A stretch of DNA of 37,386 bases. Source: an uncultured Candidatus Berkelbacteria bacterium. GTDB lineage: Bacteria; Patescibacteriota; UBA1384; CAILIB01. Location: the NCBI GenBank assembly GCA_937895715.1, contig CALBLZ010000114.1:1-37386 (forward strand). The letters run 5' to 3'. Below the pieces are notes generated by a model. The model was given only the letters and a program-made list of their open reading frames with translations. It did no database searches and was not told the DNA's origin. Numbering within the stretch: the first letter of the stretch is position 1; each line of letters opens with the position of its first letter. Made by a program: the position numbers and the translations under genes. This document shows positions 1 through 9,300 of this stretch, piece after piece.

Positions 1-545
1 GTTGTGCGCAGCACGTAATCGGCAATTCCCTCATCGCCCGTTGTGATAATTGTCTGAATCTCGGTGTCACCATACAGCACCAAACTTTTCACCATCTCAG
101 CCACATCCTGTGTACTTATCACTGAAGAGACGGGGGTGACACCACCAGGGCCAGTCTGATTCCAGTGTACTCGAGTGCTTGGTGAGCCCGCAAAGTAGTA
201 CTCCTTCACTTGCAGTGTTAATGTGGTGCCGCTCAGGTAGTAGCGACGGTACGTCAGATTGTTTGCATGTCCATCCTCAAATTCAATTTGACCTGGCTGT
301 GCCACAGAGGTGTCACTTGGATCAATTGGTATATCTGTGACTACGGCTGGTGACTGCCGCAGCTCGCGACTCAATCGATCGGTGGCTATGCGCGCATTCT
401 GTACGGCATTCGCCCGGCCCGTATCACGTGAAACCGAGACCCGGAATACGTTATAAATTGAGGTTGAAAGAGCAATCAGAATACCAGCAACCACAAGAGC
501 CACTAGCAACTCGGTTAGGCTAAAGCCGGCTCGCTTAGTTTGCAC
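1..545 (-). CDS. PilW-like type IV pseudopilin (3' part outside window)
   Basis: Fourth gene of a pseudopilin operon; its 3' end lies beyond base 1. The start is a GTG at 545-543, overlapping the stop of the preceding pilin gene by 11 bases. The N-terminus reads VQTKRAGFSLTELLVALVV, a class III prepilin signal: short basic leader, Gly before Phe(+1), Glu at +5, then one hydrophobic helix. Next comes the NAVQNARIATDRLSRELRQ region common in PilW/GspJ-type minor pilins, followed by a beta-rich domain of about 110 residues seen so far. It should be cleaved and methylated by a prepilin peptidase and inserted in the membrane as a minor subunit of a type IV pilus or type II-like pseudopilus. Family membership is clear from the N-terminus; assignment to the PilW/GspJ position is from gene order and the post-helix sequence. 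Confidence 0.85.
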   Translation of the reverse strand, partial: MQTKRAGFSLTELLVALVVAGILIALSTSIYNVFRVSVSRDTGRANAVQNARIATDRLSRELRQSPAVVTDIPIDPSDTSVAQPGQIEFEDGHANNLTYRRYYLSGTTLTLQVKEYYFAGSPSTRVHWNQTGPGGVTPVSSVISTQDVAEMVKSLVLYGDTEIQTIITTGDEGIADYVLRT

Positions 546-996
546 TGGTTGCCCCCGGTGCTGCATTTGTTACGTTATCGTAGCTATGGCTCGGACTGAA
601 TACATACGTGCTCACCCTGTACTGGCGCTCGACACTCGTCTCGGTCCAAAAAATCGTAACATCAACGCGACGAATCCCCGTGTCTGTGACCGTAGTCGCA
701 CGGTTGGTATCCACCTGAACAATCACCACCTGCTTATCAAAAATGCTAAGCGGGCTTGTCGTATCACTGGTAACAGCCGTACGAGCTGCGTACGTTCCGG
801 CTGGTAGTGCGGTGTAGTCGTTACTGCGAACCTTTTCAATTTCTTCTTGCGCCAAAAACACCGCCTGAGTTGTCTGAGAAGTTTGGTTTAGCAGGCGCCG
901 ATTAAGCGGGAAAATCTGGAGTACACTTACCATGCCAACCAAGAAAAGCGTGAGGGCAACAAGTAACTCAAGAAAGGTAAAACCACGCCGCCTCAT
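535..996 (-). CDS. PilV/GspI-like type IV pseudopilin
   Basis: A 153-residue prepilin. It begins MRRRGFTFLELLVALTLFLV, with the Gly-Phe cleavage site after residue 5, Glu at +5 of the mature protein and a single hydrophobic helix. The segment AVFLAQEEIEKVRSNDY after the helix is typical of PilV/GspI minor pilins (alpha-helix leading to the short globular domain). The rest is beta-rich (VTIFWTETSVERQYRVSTYVF). The start ATG overlaps the stop of the upstream pilin in an ATGA tetranucleotide, which implies translational coupling; no Shine-Dalgarno sequence is needed or seen. Probable minor subunit of the same pilus as its three neighbours. No assembly ATPase, platform protein or prepilin peptidase is in the window. 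Confidence 0.85.
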   Translation of the reverse strand: MRRRGFTFLELLVALTLFLVGMVSVLQIFPLNRRLLNQTSQTTQAVFLAQEEIEKVRSNDYTALPAGTYAARTAVTSDTTSPLSIFDKQVVIVQVDTNRATTVTDTGIRRVDVTIFWTETSVERQYRVSTYVFSPSHSYDNVTNAAPGATSAN

Positions 997-1457
997 TGCT
1001 CACTTCCTACGCGAATATTTCCAGAAGGCCTGATTTCTACTAAGCGTGTGCGATTACGCACTGTGTCGAGCACTACAAAGCTTCCGCTGGTAGAAGGGGC
1101 ACCTGCGGTAGTAAACCGGACGTCGTTTTGACCACTAAAACTTACCGTAGAAATCCTGATGTTATCTGGCAAACTCAATGTTTCGATTGTAGACTTTGCC
1201 ATCGTATTCGGGTTGGTAATTTGGAATAACGGAATGCTCGTCGCGTTAGTAGTAAGCGTAACACCGTAGACGATCTGCTCAGTTACCGTGCGCTGCTGTG
1301 CCGTGCGTACATGATCTGCGGCCTGCTCTGCAGCTTGGTTTAACTGCAGCTGCGACAGAATCAGCTGGTACGTTGGCACGGTAAATGTTGCGACAAGAGC
1401 AAGGGCCATAGTCACAACCAATAGTTCGGTAAGAGTGAATCCTTTCGCGCGAATCAT
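993..1457 (-). CDS. FimT/GspH-like type IV pseudopilin
   Basis: A 154-residue prepilin starting MIRAKGFTLTELLVVTMALAL: short basic leader, Gly6-Phe7 cleavage point, Glu at +5, one membrane helix. The pattern after the helix (LNQAAEQAADHVRTAQQRTVTEQIVYGVTL) and the C-terminal GSFVVLDTVRNRTRLVEIRPSGNIRV match the GspH/FimT domain layout, where a conserved Gly/Arg-rich strand closes the domain. It overlaps its upstream neighbour by ATGA at 1454-1457 and its downstream neighbour by ATGA at 993-996. Likely a tip or initiation minor pilin. The subfamily call rests on motif resemblance only. Confidence 0.85.
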   Translation of the reverse strand: MIRAKGFTLTELLVVTMALALVATFTVPTYQLILSQLQLNQAAEQAADHVRTAQQRTVTEQIVYGVTLTTNATSIPLFQITNPNTMAKSTIETLSLPDNIRISTVSFSGQNDVRFTTAGAPSTSGSFVVLDTVRNRTRLVEIRPSGNIRVGSEQ

Positions 1458-1975
1458 GGGGTGTAGTTCTGCTCTTTTGGCTTACAGTTTACACAGTACC
1501 CAGGCACGGTTGGCGAAGCCTCGTGCGGGATGCAGGGGCCAGACACGCAGTAGAAGATGCTACTGTTTCGCACAAAGTTTGGAAACAAATCAGGGTCAGA
1601 ACAACTCGCAATAGGGTCACTGTTATCGCAGAGACGGTAGCTAATTTGGTAAATCTGCTGCCCGTTTGTAGGGTGTGTCCAGTTATCCCAGTCGAATACC
1701 CCATTTGGCCAGGCGCTGGTTGGCCAGACTCCGCCTTGGATATATTTTTCGAGACCAGGCGGCACTGAACGTGAAACATCGGCAGGGTACCCCCCGTTAT
1801 CCTGCGCGTACTGGTTGAGGGCACTCGCGATTTGGGTAAGCTCGGTAGTGGTGCGACTTAGGCGAGCACGAGCTTTTACCTTAGTGTAGGAAGCAAAGAA
1901 GAGAACGGTAAGCACAATAACAATCGTCATCACGACTATAAGCTCAACCATAGTAAAACCCCTTCTTGTGCGCAT
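1454..1975 (-). CDS. GspG/PilA-like pseudopilin, first gene of pilin operon
   Basis: A 173-residue prepilin when started at the ATG at 1975, giving MRTRRGFTMVELIVVMTIVI directly, with no extra N-terminal tail. An in-frame ATG 66 bases upstream (2041) would put 22 residues of non-pilin sequence in front and overlap trxB, so I reject it. After the helix the sequence ALNQYAQDNGGYPADV is the classic GspG-type segment where the chain enters the globular domain with Tyr-Pro. The C-terminal half has six cysteines (LCDN, SCSD, FYCVSGPC, YCVNCK), so several disulfides are likely outside the membrane. A TATACT hexamer ends 6 bases before the ATG. This is the operon head and the best candidate for the main structural subunit. 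Confidence 0.85.
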   Translation of the reverse strand: MRTRRGFTMVELIVVMTIVIVLTVLFFASYTKVKARARLSRTTTELTQIASALNQYAQDNGGYPADVSRSVPPGLEKYIQGGVWPTSAWPNGVFDWDNWTHPTNGQQIYQISYRLCDNSDPIASCSDPDLFPNFVRNSSIFYCVSGPCIPHEASPTVPGYCVNCKPKEQNYTP

Positions 1976-2021
1976 ACCAACAGTATATACCGCAGCCAAC
2001 CTATCTGCCATACTGATCTGT
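1976..2021. promoter_or_regulatory. Compact divergent promoter, pilin operon / trxB
   Basis: Only 46 bases separate the two start codons. On the minus strand TATACT (1982-1987) lies 6 bases before the pilin ATG. On the plus strand CATACT (2009-2014) lies 7 bases before the trxB ATG. Neither has a convincing -35, and there is no Shine-Dalgarno sequence on either side. The spacing predicts transcription starting at or beside both ATGs, that is leaderless messages. This is inferred from spacing only. Confidence 0.5.
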
Positions 2022-3002
2022 ATGGAATACGATGTAATCATTATCGGCGGTGCTTGTGCCGGCCTCTCTGCAGCAACCTATGCTGGGCGTCGCGCTCTTA
2101 AAACGCTGGTTATCACTAAGGATATTGGTGGCCAAATTGCTACAACGCCGAGCGTCGAAAACTACCCGGCTATCGATTTTATCGGTGGGCCCGAGCTAGC
2201 CCAGGCCATGCAGGCACAGGCTCTAAAGTGGGGAGCAAAAATTACCTACGACGAAGTCTCAGCCATCACAAAGCGAGGAGAAAAGGACTTTCTGATTACT
2301 GGCGGCAAGGGTGAGTACTCCGCAAAGGCAATAATTCTTGCCTACGGCAAAACTCCTCGTAGTATGAATATTCCGGGTGAAAAGGAGTACGCCGGCAAGG
2401 GCGTCTCGTACTGTGTAACCTGCGATGCTCCGCTCTACAAAAATCGCACCACCATTGTTGTTGGCGGTGGAAACTCCGCGATGGAAGGCGCACTCATTCT
2501 GGCCAAAATCTGTCAGAAGGTATACCTGGTACACCGCCGCGATGAGTTCCGCGGAGAGGCTGTTCTGCTCGAGCAAATCAAGAATGAACCAAAGATTGAA
2601 TTGGTGTTGAGTAGCGTGCCGCATGAGGTACTCGGAGATGGCAAGTACGGCACCGGATTAGTTGTCGCCTCTGCAACCGTCACACCGAATGAAGATGGTA
2701 GCTACCCTACCGAGGCCCTACGCACCATCGAGGCGCACGGAGTATTTGTAGAGATTGGGTTTATTGTAAACAGCGGCCTCATTCGTGAGCTCGTCGATCT
2801 CGATAAGATGAATCAGGTTATCACCAACAAGAAGATGGAGACCTCAACATCGGGTGTTTTTGCGGCTGGAGACCTTACAGACAGTCCGTACAAGCAGGCT
2901 GTGGTTTCAGCTGGTGAAGGCGCCACTGCCGCGCTTACCGCCTACTCCTACATTAACGATGGCCAGGCACCGGGAGTTGACTGGAGTTCAGTAAAACCAT
3001 AA
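2022..3002 (+). CDS. trxB: Thioredoxin reductase
   Basis: A 326-residue flavoprotein expected to use NADPH to reduce thioredoxin in the cytosol. The FAD-binding start MEYDVIIIGGACAG has Ala-Cys where GGGPAG is usual. The redox-active disulfide is Cys131-Val-Thr-Cys134 followed by Asp-Ala-Pro, as in bacterial TrxB. The NADP domain carries VVGGGNSAMEGA (about 146-157) and HRRDEFR (171-177), whose arginines read the 2'-phosphate. The C-terminal FAD motif is GVFAAGDLTD. An earlier in-frame ATG at 1968 adds 18 non-family residues inside the pilin gene; the ATG at 2022 gives the normal N-terminus and sits 7 bases after a -10-like hexamer. The gene stands alone, with a terminator downstream. No thioredoxin gene is in the window. 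Confidence 0.95.
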   Translation: MEYDVIIIGGACAGLSAATYAGRRALKTLVITKDIGGQIATTPSVENYPAIDFIGGPELAQAMQAQALKWGAKITYDEVSAITKRGEKDFLITGGKGEYSAKAIILAYGKTPRSMNIPGEKEYAGKGVSYCVTCDAPLYKNRTTIVVGGGNSAMEGALILAKICQKVYLVHRRDEFRGEAVLLEQIKNEPKIELVLSSVPHEVLGDGKYGTGLVVASATVTPNEDGSYPTEALRTIEAHGVFVEIGFIVNSGLIRELVDLDKMNQVITNKKMETSTSGVFAAGDLTDSPYKQAVVSAGEGATAALTAYSYINDGQAPGVDWSSVKP

Positions 3003-3058
3003 TCTTTTGTTCCTGGCACCGCCAAAGTCACAAAAGATTAGATTCTACAGGAACAAAA
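3001..3058 (+). repeat. Overlapping alternative inverted repeats after trxB
   Basis: AATCTTTTGT (3001-3010) is a perfect 10-base complement of ACAAAAGATT (3030-3039). TTTTGTTCCTG (3005-3015) is a perfect 11-base complement of CAGGAACAAAA (3048-3058). Both left arms share TTTTGT, so only one stem can form at a time. The second stem also uses A residues of the following terminator hairpin. The left arms begin at the last two bases of the trxB stop codon. Confidence 0.6.
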
Positions 3059-3080
3059 AAGAGCCCTCTGGCTCTTTTTT
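3055..3080. terminator. Bidirectional intrinsic terminator, trxB / L,D-transpeptidase
   Basis: AAAAAAGAGCC (3055-3065), loop CTCT, GGCTCTTTTTT (3070-3080): an 11-bp perfect stem with a U-run on each strand. It lies between two convergent genes and can serve both. Confidence 0.85.
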
Positions 3081-3094
3081 AGTACGTACTTGCG

Positions 3095-4540
3095 CTAGAA
3101 AATAACAACTGGCGTACCGCTATCGGCCCAGGCGTAGATAGCAGCTGCATCTCCAACACCCAATCGAACACAACCATGTGAAACCGGAGTACCAAGATGG
3201 CTCTGACCTTCTTTATAGCCGTTTGGCCACTCAGGGAGCTCATGGAGACCGTACTCCCCAGTGCGCAGTTCTGATCCACTTCCATCTGGTGTTCCTAGGA
3301 TATTCATCCAGTACGGCATGTAGAGACCGAAGCCAGCAGAGTAGGCGCGCGGATGCTTTACACCTATGCGGAACGTGCCGCGTGGCGTTGGTGTAGACCA
3401 CTTCCCTGTTGAGACAATGTAAGTTTTAACGAGCGTATTTCCTTCAATCTGGTAAAGTTTTTGATCGCTCAGGTTTACCTGAATGTACTTCCCTTCAAAC
3501 AAGCCAAGGGTAAAGACTCCTGGTGTTACCACCTTTACCGGCTTGCGGGTAAGCGCAAACTGGCGAGGTGGTAAGGTTCCAACTTCACTGGTTTGTTCAG
3601 CATCCTTAATAGCTGCTCGCAGCGTTTTTGCAGCCTCAGCAGTAGACTTATTCACGTCGAGCTCTTTCGGCCCATTCGAACTAATAAAATTTGCGAGTGT
3701 TGTGGAGTTTACATCAATGCCCAATTTTTGATCCTCTCCCTGCACTGGCGTGAAAAATGAGAGCATCTGCGCTTTATTTGGACGAAGCACACCGTCGTTC
3801 AGGTCAGTCATGCTCAGCTTTAACTCGCTCAGCAGAGTTAGCTGTGTAACCAATGGCTCGAGCGTAGCGCGGTTAACGTCGGCATCTACGAGAGATACCT
3901 TGGCTCGCACCACTGCGGCATCTCCATCGAGAACACTTGGCAGGCTGCTTATGAGGTCAGCATTGAGCGCAGGCATATCAATAGAAGTGCCTGGCTTCTG
4001 ATCTTCAACCATTATTTTGTCGCCTGAAATATTAAGCTTTGCCGGCTGGGGGGCAATTACTTTTGTAGCCACTTGGGTCTCAACAAAACTTTGAACCTTC
4101 GTAGTGTCGAGGCTGTAGTTTGCCGCACGGTTGTTTGCAGTAAAGAAAGCGGGAACTACCACCTGCAACCACTCAACCGGGTTCGCTTGGCGCCCAACGG
4201 CCCAGGCCTTCTCAAGAGGATCGGTGACATCAATGCTCAGCCCCAGTTCAGAGGCGGAACTCTCTAAGGTAATCTGTGGGTAGGCGCCTGTGGCAGCATC
4301 GCGCTCAGCCGTAATATCATCAACCAGCACGGTAACCGGCCGGCTACTAATTTTGCCAAAACGAGCGAGAAAATCTTGTGCGACCGCTTCTTTGGTCTTT
4401 CCAGCTAGCTCAATGCCAGCAACGCGCACTCCTGGGTAGTAGGTGTCACGGTAGGCGTAGGCAAGCGAGGCAAAAGAAATGCTCGCCAAAGCTACAAAAA
4501 AACCAAGAGCAAGCAGTATGCCGAGACCAATACGTTTCAT
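3095..4540 (-). CDS. Membrane-anchored YkuD L,D-transpeptidase with peptidoglycan-binding-like domain
   Basis: A 481-residue protein with one N-terminal membrane helix (about residues 5-29) and the rest outside. Residues about 35-300 resemble the PG_binding_4/VanW-associated region (YYPGVRVAGIELAGKTKEAVAQ start) seen before YkuD domains. The last 130 residues are the YkuD catalytic domain, with GLHELPEW and the active-site motif SHGCVRL at 454-460; Cys457 is the nucleophile and the His/Gly pattern is intact. Expected role: 3-3 cross-linking of peptidoglycan or attachment of proteins to it, acting outside the membrane. TATCAT (4547-4552, minus strand) sits 6 bases before the ATG, so the gene probably has its own leaderless promoter. 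It ends at the shared terminator with trxB. Confidence 0.92.
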   Translation of the reverse strand: MKRIGLGILLALGFFVALASISFASLAYAYRDTYYPGVRVAGIELAGKTKEAVAQDFLARFGKISSRPVTVLVDDITAERDAATGAYPQITLESSASELGLSIDVTDPLEKAWAVGRQANPVEWLQVVVPAFFTANNRAANYSLDTTKVQSFVETQVATKVIAPQPAKLNISGDKIMVEDQKPGTSIDMPALNADLISSLPSVLDGDAAVVRAKVSLVDADVNRATLEPLVTQLTLLSELKLSMTDLNDGVLRPNKAQMLSFFTPVQGEDQKLGIDVNSTTLANFISSNGPKELDVNKSTAEAAKTLRAAIKDAEQTSEVGTLPPRQFALTRKPVKVVTPGVFTLGLFEGKYIQVNLSDQKLYQIEGNTLVKTYIVSTGKWSTPTPRGTFRIGVKHPRAYSAGFGLYMPYWMNILGTPDGSGSELRTGEYGLHELPEWPNGYKEGQSHLGTPVSHGCVRLGVGDAAAIYAWADSGTPVVIF

Positions 4541-4552
4541 AGGCTTATGATA
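4541..4552 (-). promoter_or_regulatory. -10 element of the L,D-transpeptidase gene
   Basis: TATCAT followed by AAGCCT and then the ATG at 4540. The 6-base gap predicts a start of transcription at the ATG. No good -35 at 16-18 bases. Only the hexamer and spacing support it. Confidence 0.4.
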
Positions 4553-4572
4553 GCTGGTTCTACCCTGCTGTA

Positions 4573-5130
4573 CTACAAGTTGACTAATGTTTCACGGTAC
4601 TTTTCCATAAGTCGTTTTACTAAGACGTGCGGATCGGCCTCTACAATCACTTTTCCGTTACCTCGATGTGCCTCATTGAGAATCTCGGGTATGTGATGAA
4701 TCGTGCCGCCACTGTCTTTGAGTACTCCAATAATCTTGCCGCGCTCGAAGGCATGGGTAAACTCGTGGAGCGTACCAATGCGACCACTGATTTCGATTAC
4801 GATATCGGCCATGTTCACGAGCAGAATGTCACGGCCGGCATATCCTTCTCCTGTAAAGAAGATCGTATCATGGTGACGTACCGGTAACCGGTAGCTATGC
4901 ATGTGCTCAAGTAGTGAGGTGGCGGGAGAAAAGCCAATAACACTCCCTTCCGCAGACTTTGCACCGCGCGCTGCAACGTAAGGAACACCGCTTGTTGCCC
5001 CTGTTAAGGTAATGGCGTGGTGGAGCGCAATCTGGCGGCCAATGGCGTACGCACCAGCTTCTCCTTCTTTACTCGCATCACCGCCGGCAGCACCGGATAC
5101 GGCAATTTTTGGGGCATGTATAGCTGGCAT
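4573..5130 (-). CDS. LOG/SLOG-family Rossmann protein (lysine decarboxylase-like fold)
   Basis: A 185-residue protein of the SLOG superfamily (LOG / TIGR00725 / DprA-like Rossmann fold). It shows IAVSGAAGGD near the N-terminus, a Gly-rich TLTGATSGVPYVAARGA turn, and GRIGTLHEF at 116-124, where LOG phosphoribohydrolases have PGGxGTxxE. The Glu after GT is kept but the PGG half is Gly-Arg-Ile, so nucleotide binding is more certain than cytokinin-type hydrolase activity. A further typical segment is AFERGKIIGVL. It lies 10 bases downstream of the 408-residue gene and is probably the last gene of that operon. Family is fairly clear; substrate unknown. Confidence 0.75.
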   Translation of the reverse strand: MPAIHAPKIAVSGAAGGDASKEGEAGAYAIGRQIALHHAITLTGATSGVPYVAARGAKSAEGSVIGFSPATSLLEHMHSYRLPVRHHDTIFFTGEGYAGRDILLVNMADIVIEISGRIGTLHEFTHAFERGKIIGVLKDSGGTIHHIPEILNEAHRGNGKVIVEADPHVLVKRLMEKYRETLVNL

Positions 5131-5140
5131 ATTTCTGTAA

Positions 5141-6367
5141 TTAATTCAGTTGAACTGCAGCACGGCTGTACCGTGGGACTTCGGCGACTATAGGTAAGGC
5201 TTGGAATACTGCTGAGATCTCAGTAAGAATTGTCTCGGCGTCGTTGGCAATCTCATCTAAAATCAGCTCTTCCTTAAGGGCATCAATCACCCGACGCACA
5301 ACGGCAAGGTCATACTCAGATTCTAACACCCCGATTACAGCCTGTGCGTTTTCCTCTCCGAACGTATACTGTACAAATGGATTTTGAATCATCATGTTGC
5401 CGAACACTTCGCGGTAGGCTTGTTTAGCCTCGTTTGTGTAGCTTGCAATACGCTCAAGTGTTTTCTGGGCAGCCGTGTGCCCAAGAATAGCCTCAGGGGT
5501 CCATGTCCTAGCAAGAAACGCAGCCTCCTCCTGGAGATGGGTGTCAGGATTATTCTTTAGCTCACGCTCGGTCTCTAGTACAACCATAACGGCGTCTTCT
5601 TCACTTAACCGAAGGACCTGCCACAACCTCTCTTTAACCAGTGCAGGATTAGCCTTTGCCGCCTCAAAGCCTAATATGTCTACAATACTGAGCACGCGTA
5701 GAATACGCTGTGTAATTACTAGGCGATCGTAACCATATTGGTTTTCGCCGAGTGATTTGGCAAAATCGTCAGGTAGGAACCCGAGTGATTTAAAGTGTGT
5801 GGTGTCGGTATCTATTTCACCGGGGGAATAAGGCTTTCCTGAGTCGGCGTGCTCTTCATCTCGCTGCAGAAGCGCAAGTGTATCCTCCTTCATCTTTTCA
5901 AATTGTGCAGCCGTTGTAAGTGAAGTAGTCAGGAGTGAATCAACGAGCAAACTGTTCTCAAAGAAGTATGGTGCCGCTTTCAAGCTTACCGCCGAACTCC
6001 AAACTGCCAAAAACCCCCACACTGCCTTGGGCAGCTCGGATGGTGCTTGGGGTAGCGTTGGAAAGTTTAAGAACTGTGAGAGATTCTTTGCAACTGAGCT
6101 TGCATTGTACTGGGTCAAGTCTGCAAATGTCGCAAACTGGTCGTTAATTTGGCGATCGGTAAATAAGGGCCCCCAGCCAATACTTTTCATGAACACGAAT
6201 AGCTCGTCATAGAATTCGCGCATCAAAACTATAAGAGCTTCTTGCAACTCCTTAACCTGCTCATCTGTTAAGCGCTTGGCATACTCTAAGATTTCCGACT
6301 CGGTGGGGCGCTGCATCAACCAGGGACGTAAACTATTAGCAACAGTGAAAACTTGTGTAGTATTCAT
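5141..6367 (-). CDS. Uncharacterised alpha-helical protein, linked to VirB6-like gene
   Basis: A 408-residue soluble-looking protein that I do not recognise. It is almost entirely helical, acidic, without a signal peptide or clear membrane helix. Segments such as RLTDEQVKELQEALIVLMREFYDELF and RELKNNPDTHLQEEAAFLART suggest helical-repeat packing. It starts 5 bases after the stop of the 1126-residue VirB6-like gene and is followed 10 bases later by the LOG-family gene, so it is very likely co-transcribed. A TATAAC hexamer lies 4 bases before the ATG, too close for a normal leaderless start. By position it could be a cytosolic partner of the membrane protein; that is guilt by association only. 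Confidence 0.7.
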   Translation of the reverse strand: MNTTQVFTVANSLRPWLMQRPTESEILEYAKRLTDEQVKELQEALIVLMREFYDELFVFMKSIGWGPLFTDRQINDQFATFADLTQYNASSVAKNLSQFLNFPTLPQAPSELPKAVWGFLAVWSSAVSLKAAPYFFENSLLVDSLLTTSLTTAAQFEKMKEDTLALLQRDEEHADSGKPYSPGEIDTDTTHFKSLGFLPDDFAKSLGENQYGYDRLVITQRILRVLSIVDILGFEAAKANPALVKERLWQVLRLSEEDAVMVVLETERELKNNPDTHLQEEAAFLARTWTPEAILGHTAAQKTLERIASYTNEAKQAYREVFGNMMIQNPFVQYTFGEENAQAVIGVLESEYDLAVVRRVIDALKEELILDEIANDAETILTEISAVFQALPIVAEVPRYSRAAVQLN

Positions 6368-6372
6368 GGGAG

Positions 6373-9300
6373 TTATACCGCGTACTTGCCACGGTTCTCA
6401 GATAGGAGTTCGAGTTTATCGCCAATCTTTTTGTTATACACCGCATTGAAAGCTGAGATCTTGGCCGAGTAGTTCTTTTTTGAGGTATCGTCACGGTTCG
6501 TGGTAAACACAGTGTGAGCTGTTTGTACATCTTTAAATGCCTTCATCACATCTGCCATTTGTGATCGTAGTTCAGGATTGGTTGACTGTGAGAGCCATGA
6601 ATTTAGCTGATTCACGTAAGCAGCTAGAACCTCGTGGTTATCGACGTTTCCTGCGGACGTAATGCCTGAGTGCACTCTGCCGTACTGGTGAGCAGCAGTA
6701 TTTATCTCTTTGCGCTCTGCATCATCTGTAGCAAACGCGCTTGCATCAGCGTTCCATGCGCCTCCAGCCAGTAGTGCCTTCCACAATTTATCGTCATGCT
6801 TAGGATCAAAAGAGCGCTTCCCCATGTCGCTAAGGTTAACCTTCTTAACCTCTTCGCCGAACTCTGCTTTAATATTCTTTCCGGCCTGTTTCAGCATTTC
6901 TTTCTCAACTGGATCCGTGATATTGTCCATATTCTTCCCCATGGAATACTGGCGTGCGGCGTACACAAAAGCAGCTTCGTAGGCTTCTTTCGATTCTGTT
7001 GCCTTTGCCTTGTTTTCCATGGCACTCTTACGAATCCCAACCTCGCGTCGTTGCTGCTTGTTAATCATAGCTAGTCCAGGCAATGGGCCGCCTGTCGCAA
7101 AATCCTCTTCAATCTTTGATTTTGTCGCAGCATCAGCAGAAGAGGCTATAAGTGCATCTTCTTTAGCTCGATCCGAAGCATGGCGGTACAGCAATCCACC
7201 TGGCAGGCGGTTTGAGCTCATGGCCAGGCGAACGTTAATTTGACTCTCCAGTTTCTGCTCAGACGCTTTATTCGAGTTTTCCATTTTTTGAATCAACGTA
7301 TCGGTGCGCTTTCCTAACCCTCGCAGCCAGCCAACTGCATTCTGCTTGCTCTCATCTCTCAGATAGTTCTTCTTTTCTTCCTCTGAGTACGCGGTGACTC
7401 GCCCTTTAACGAAATCAGCCTGCGATTGCATTGGACCAATCTTCTGTTTAGCCTGTGCAAGCGCCTCCTGTGCCGTAATGAAGTTACCATTTGCGTGAGC
7501 CTCTCTCTTGATCTTCATGGCCTCCACATTCACACCTTTATTATGGGCTACTTTTGCCTTGTTATAGTCAGTAGTGGCCAGGGCGGTAAATGTACCCTGC
7601 TTTGACTTAACTGCTTTATTCGCCCCAGCCATTTTCAATAGACCTTCGGCCTTGTCTAGTCCAAATCCTGTAGCAAACTTTGCCGCACCCGAGGTAAACT
7701 TTTTGGCACGCTCGATCTGCTTCCCCCCCGTTGCTTCCCAGAGTTTGCCCGGCTTAGCAGTGATCTTACCCACCAGGCCCTTAAGCTCGCCCGCCATACT
7801 ATCTGGGGTCTTTAGAGCGCGCATCATACAGATCATCATGAAGATGTACGTGATAATCCCTGGAATTGTTGGCAGGTTAAAGTAAACTGCCCCACCTGTA
7901 GCTGCTTTATCTGTGTCTAGGAAAACAGCGTTGAACCCTGGAATTGTCCATGAGGTGCGAACCCACATGAAGGCAAGCCAAATCCAGAAGAACGTATTAA
8001 GCGGCATAAATAGCCAGTTCGCCAAGTTCTTTTTAAACGGATCACCTATCGCTTTAAGCTGAGGAACAACCATGCCCATAAATCCTATCGGGGAGAGCGG
8101 CGCCAAGAAGTATATGACGATCGTCCGAATAATGAATACTGCACCCAGACAGAAGAAGATAACCGCATTAAAGAGCACAAGCAGGTTGAGTATCGCCTGC
8201 ATGATAATCGCCGTCCAATCAGGCTCCTCGAGGGAGTCTACTGCGGCGCCAGACCAGGCCCAGGGATTCAGTGCCGCCCACCCAGAAGGCGCCTGAAATG
8301 ATTTGGGAACGGTAAGGCGGGCCTCTGGATTTCCTCCAACTGAACTCACAGCCCGTACAAAACACCAAAGATCGGCTGGTGCGTTAGGTGCACAGCCAGG
8401 AGCCGTATACCCTGTAGTTTTCGGATCTGAAATATTCGGCGGTATAAACACTGTTTGGCTCCTGCCGTTCGTTCTCTGTGCCGCCGGAGCGGTAGTTGCC
8501 AAACTCTGCTGACTCGTCGAAATAATTGATGCTCCGTTCACCTCAAATAATCCCTGACCCACAATGGTCACTATTTCCAGCCCGGCGCGAATAATAAATA
8601 GACTGAAGTTTGCAACTATAAAGCCCACTACAAGGGTGGGTAACATCTTTTTTAGCTCGTAGGTTTTAACCTGAATCTGGAGAATGTTAGCCAGGGCGAT
8701 AAGAATAAAACCCAATACTAACAAGGTATTCACGATGTTGAGCAAGAAACTATGCCCGGTAATTACAACGCTCCCCATTGTGGCTCCGGCCCCGTTTGCG
8801 ACTCCATCACTATTTATGCCAACAAGCTTATTCTGCAGGTCAATCCCAATAAACTCCTGTGGGATGATCGCTGAGAGGATAAAGTCTGACACATCAATGT
8901 CAGAGGTAAACTTAATACCCGAAGCAGTGGCCAAAAACGCCATGGATTGGTACAGGAAGTAAATACTAAACGCCCGCACCGTAACCACAAGCCCACACAC
9001 AAGCCCAGCAATCATCAACCATGGCCGTGCTACTACCTTTAGGACGTTACCGCATTGTGTGTCACCAAAGAACTCTACTGCCAGGTTTCGCTCTTCTTCT
9101 ACTGCGCTCCTTCCACCTGTAGCCACTTTATCTACGACAGCGCTAAAGTTTTCTGTTGATGTGCCCGCGTACGTAACCGTGCCACTTACTGCACAACTTG
9201 CATCAGTCGGCTGCATGGTGGTATCTGCTCGAAACAGGTAGAGGTACTGCTTACCTGCCTCGGCCGTGCCATCAAAAAATGTTCCATTGCTCTCAGTATC

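Noticed and set aside
1968..2041. Extended starts for trxB (1968) and the first pilin (2041)
   Set aside because: Both would overlap the divergent gene and add residues absent from their families; the inner ATGs fit family N-termini and -10 spacing.
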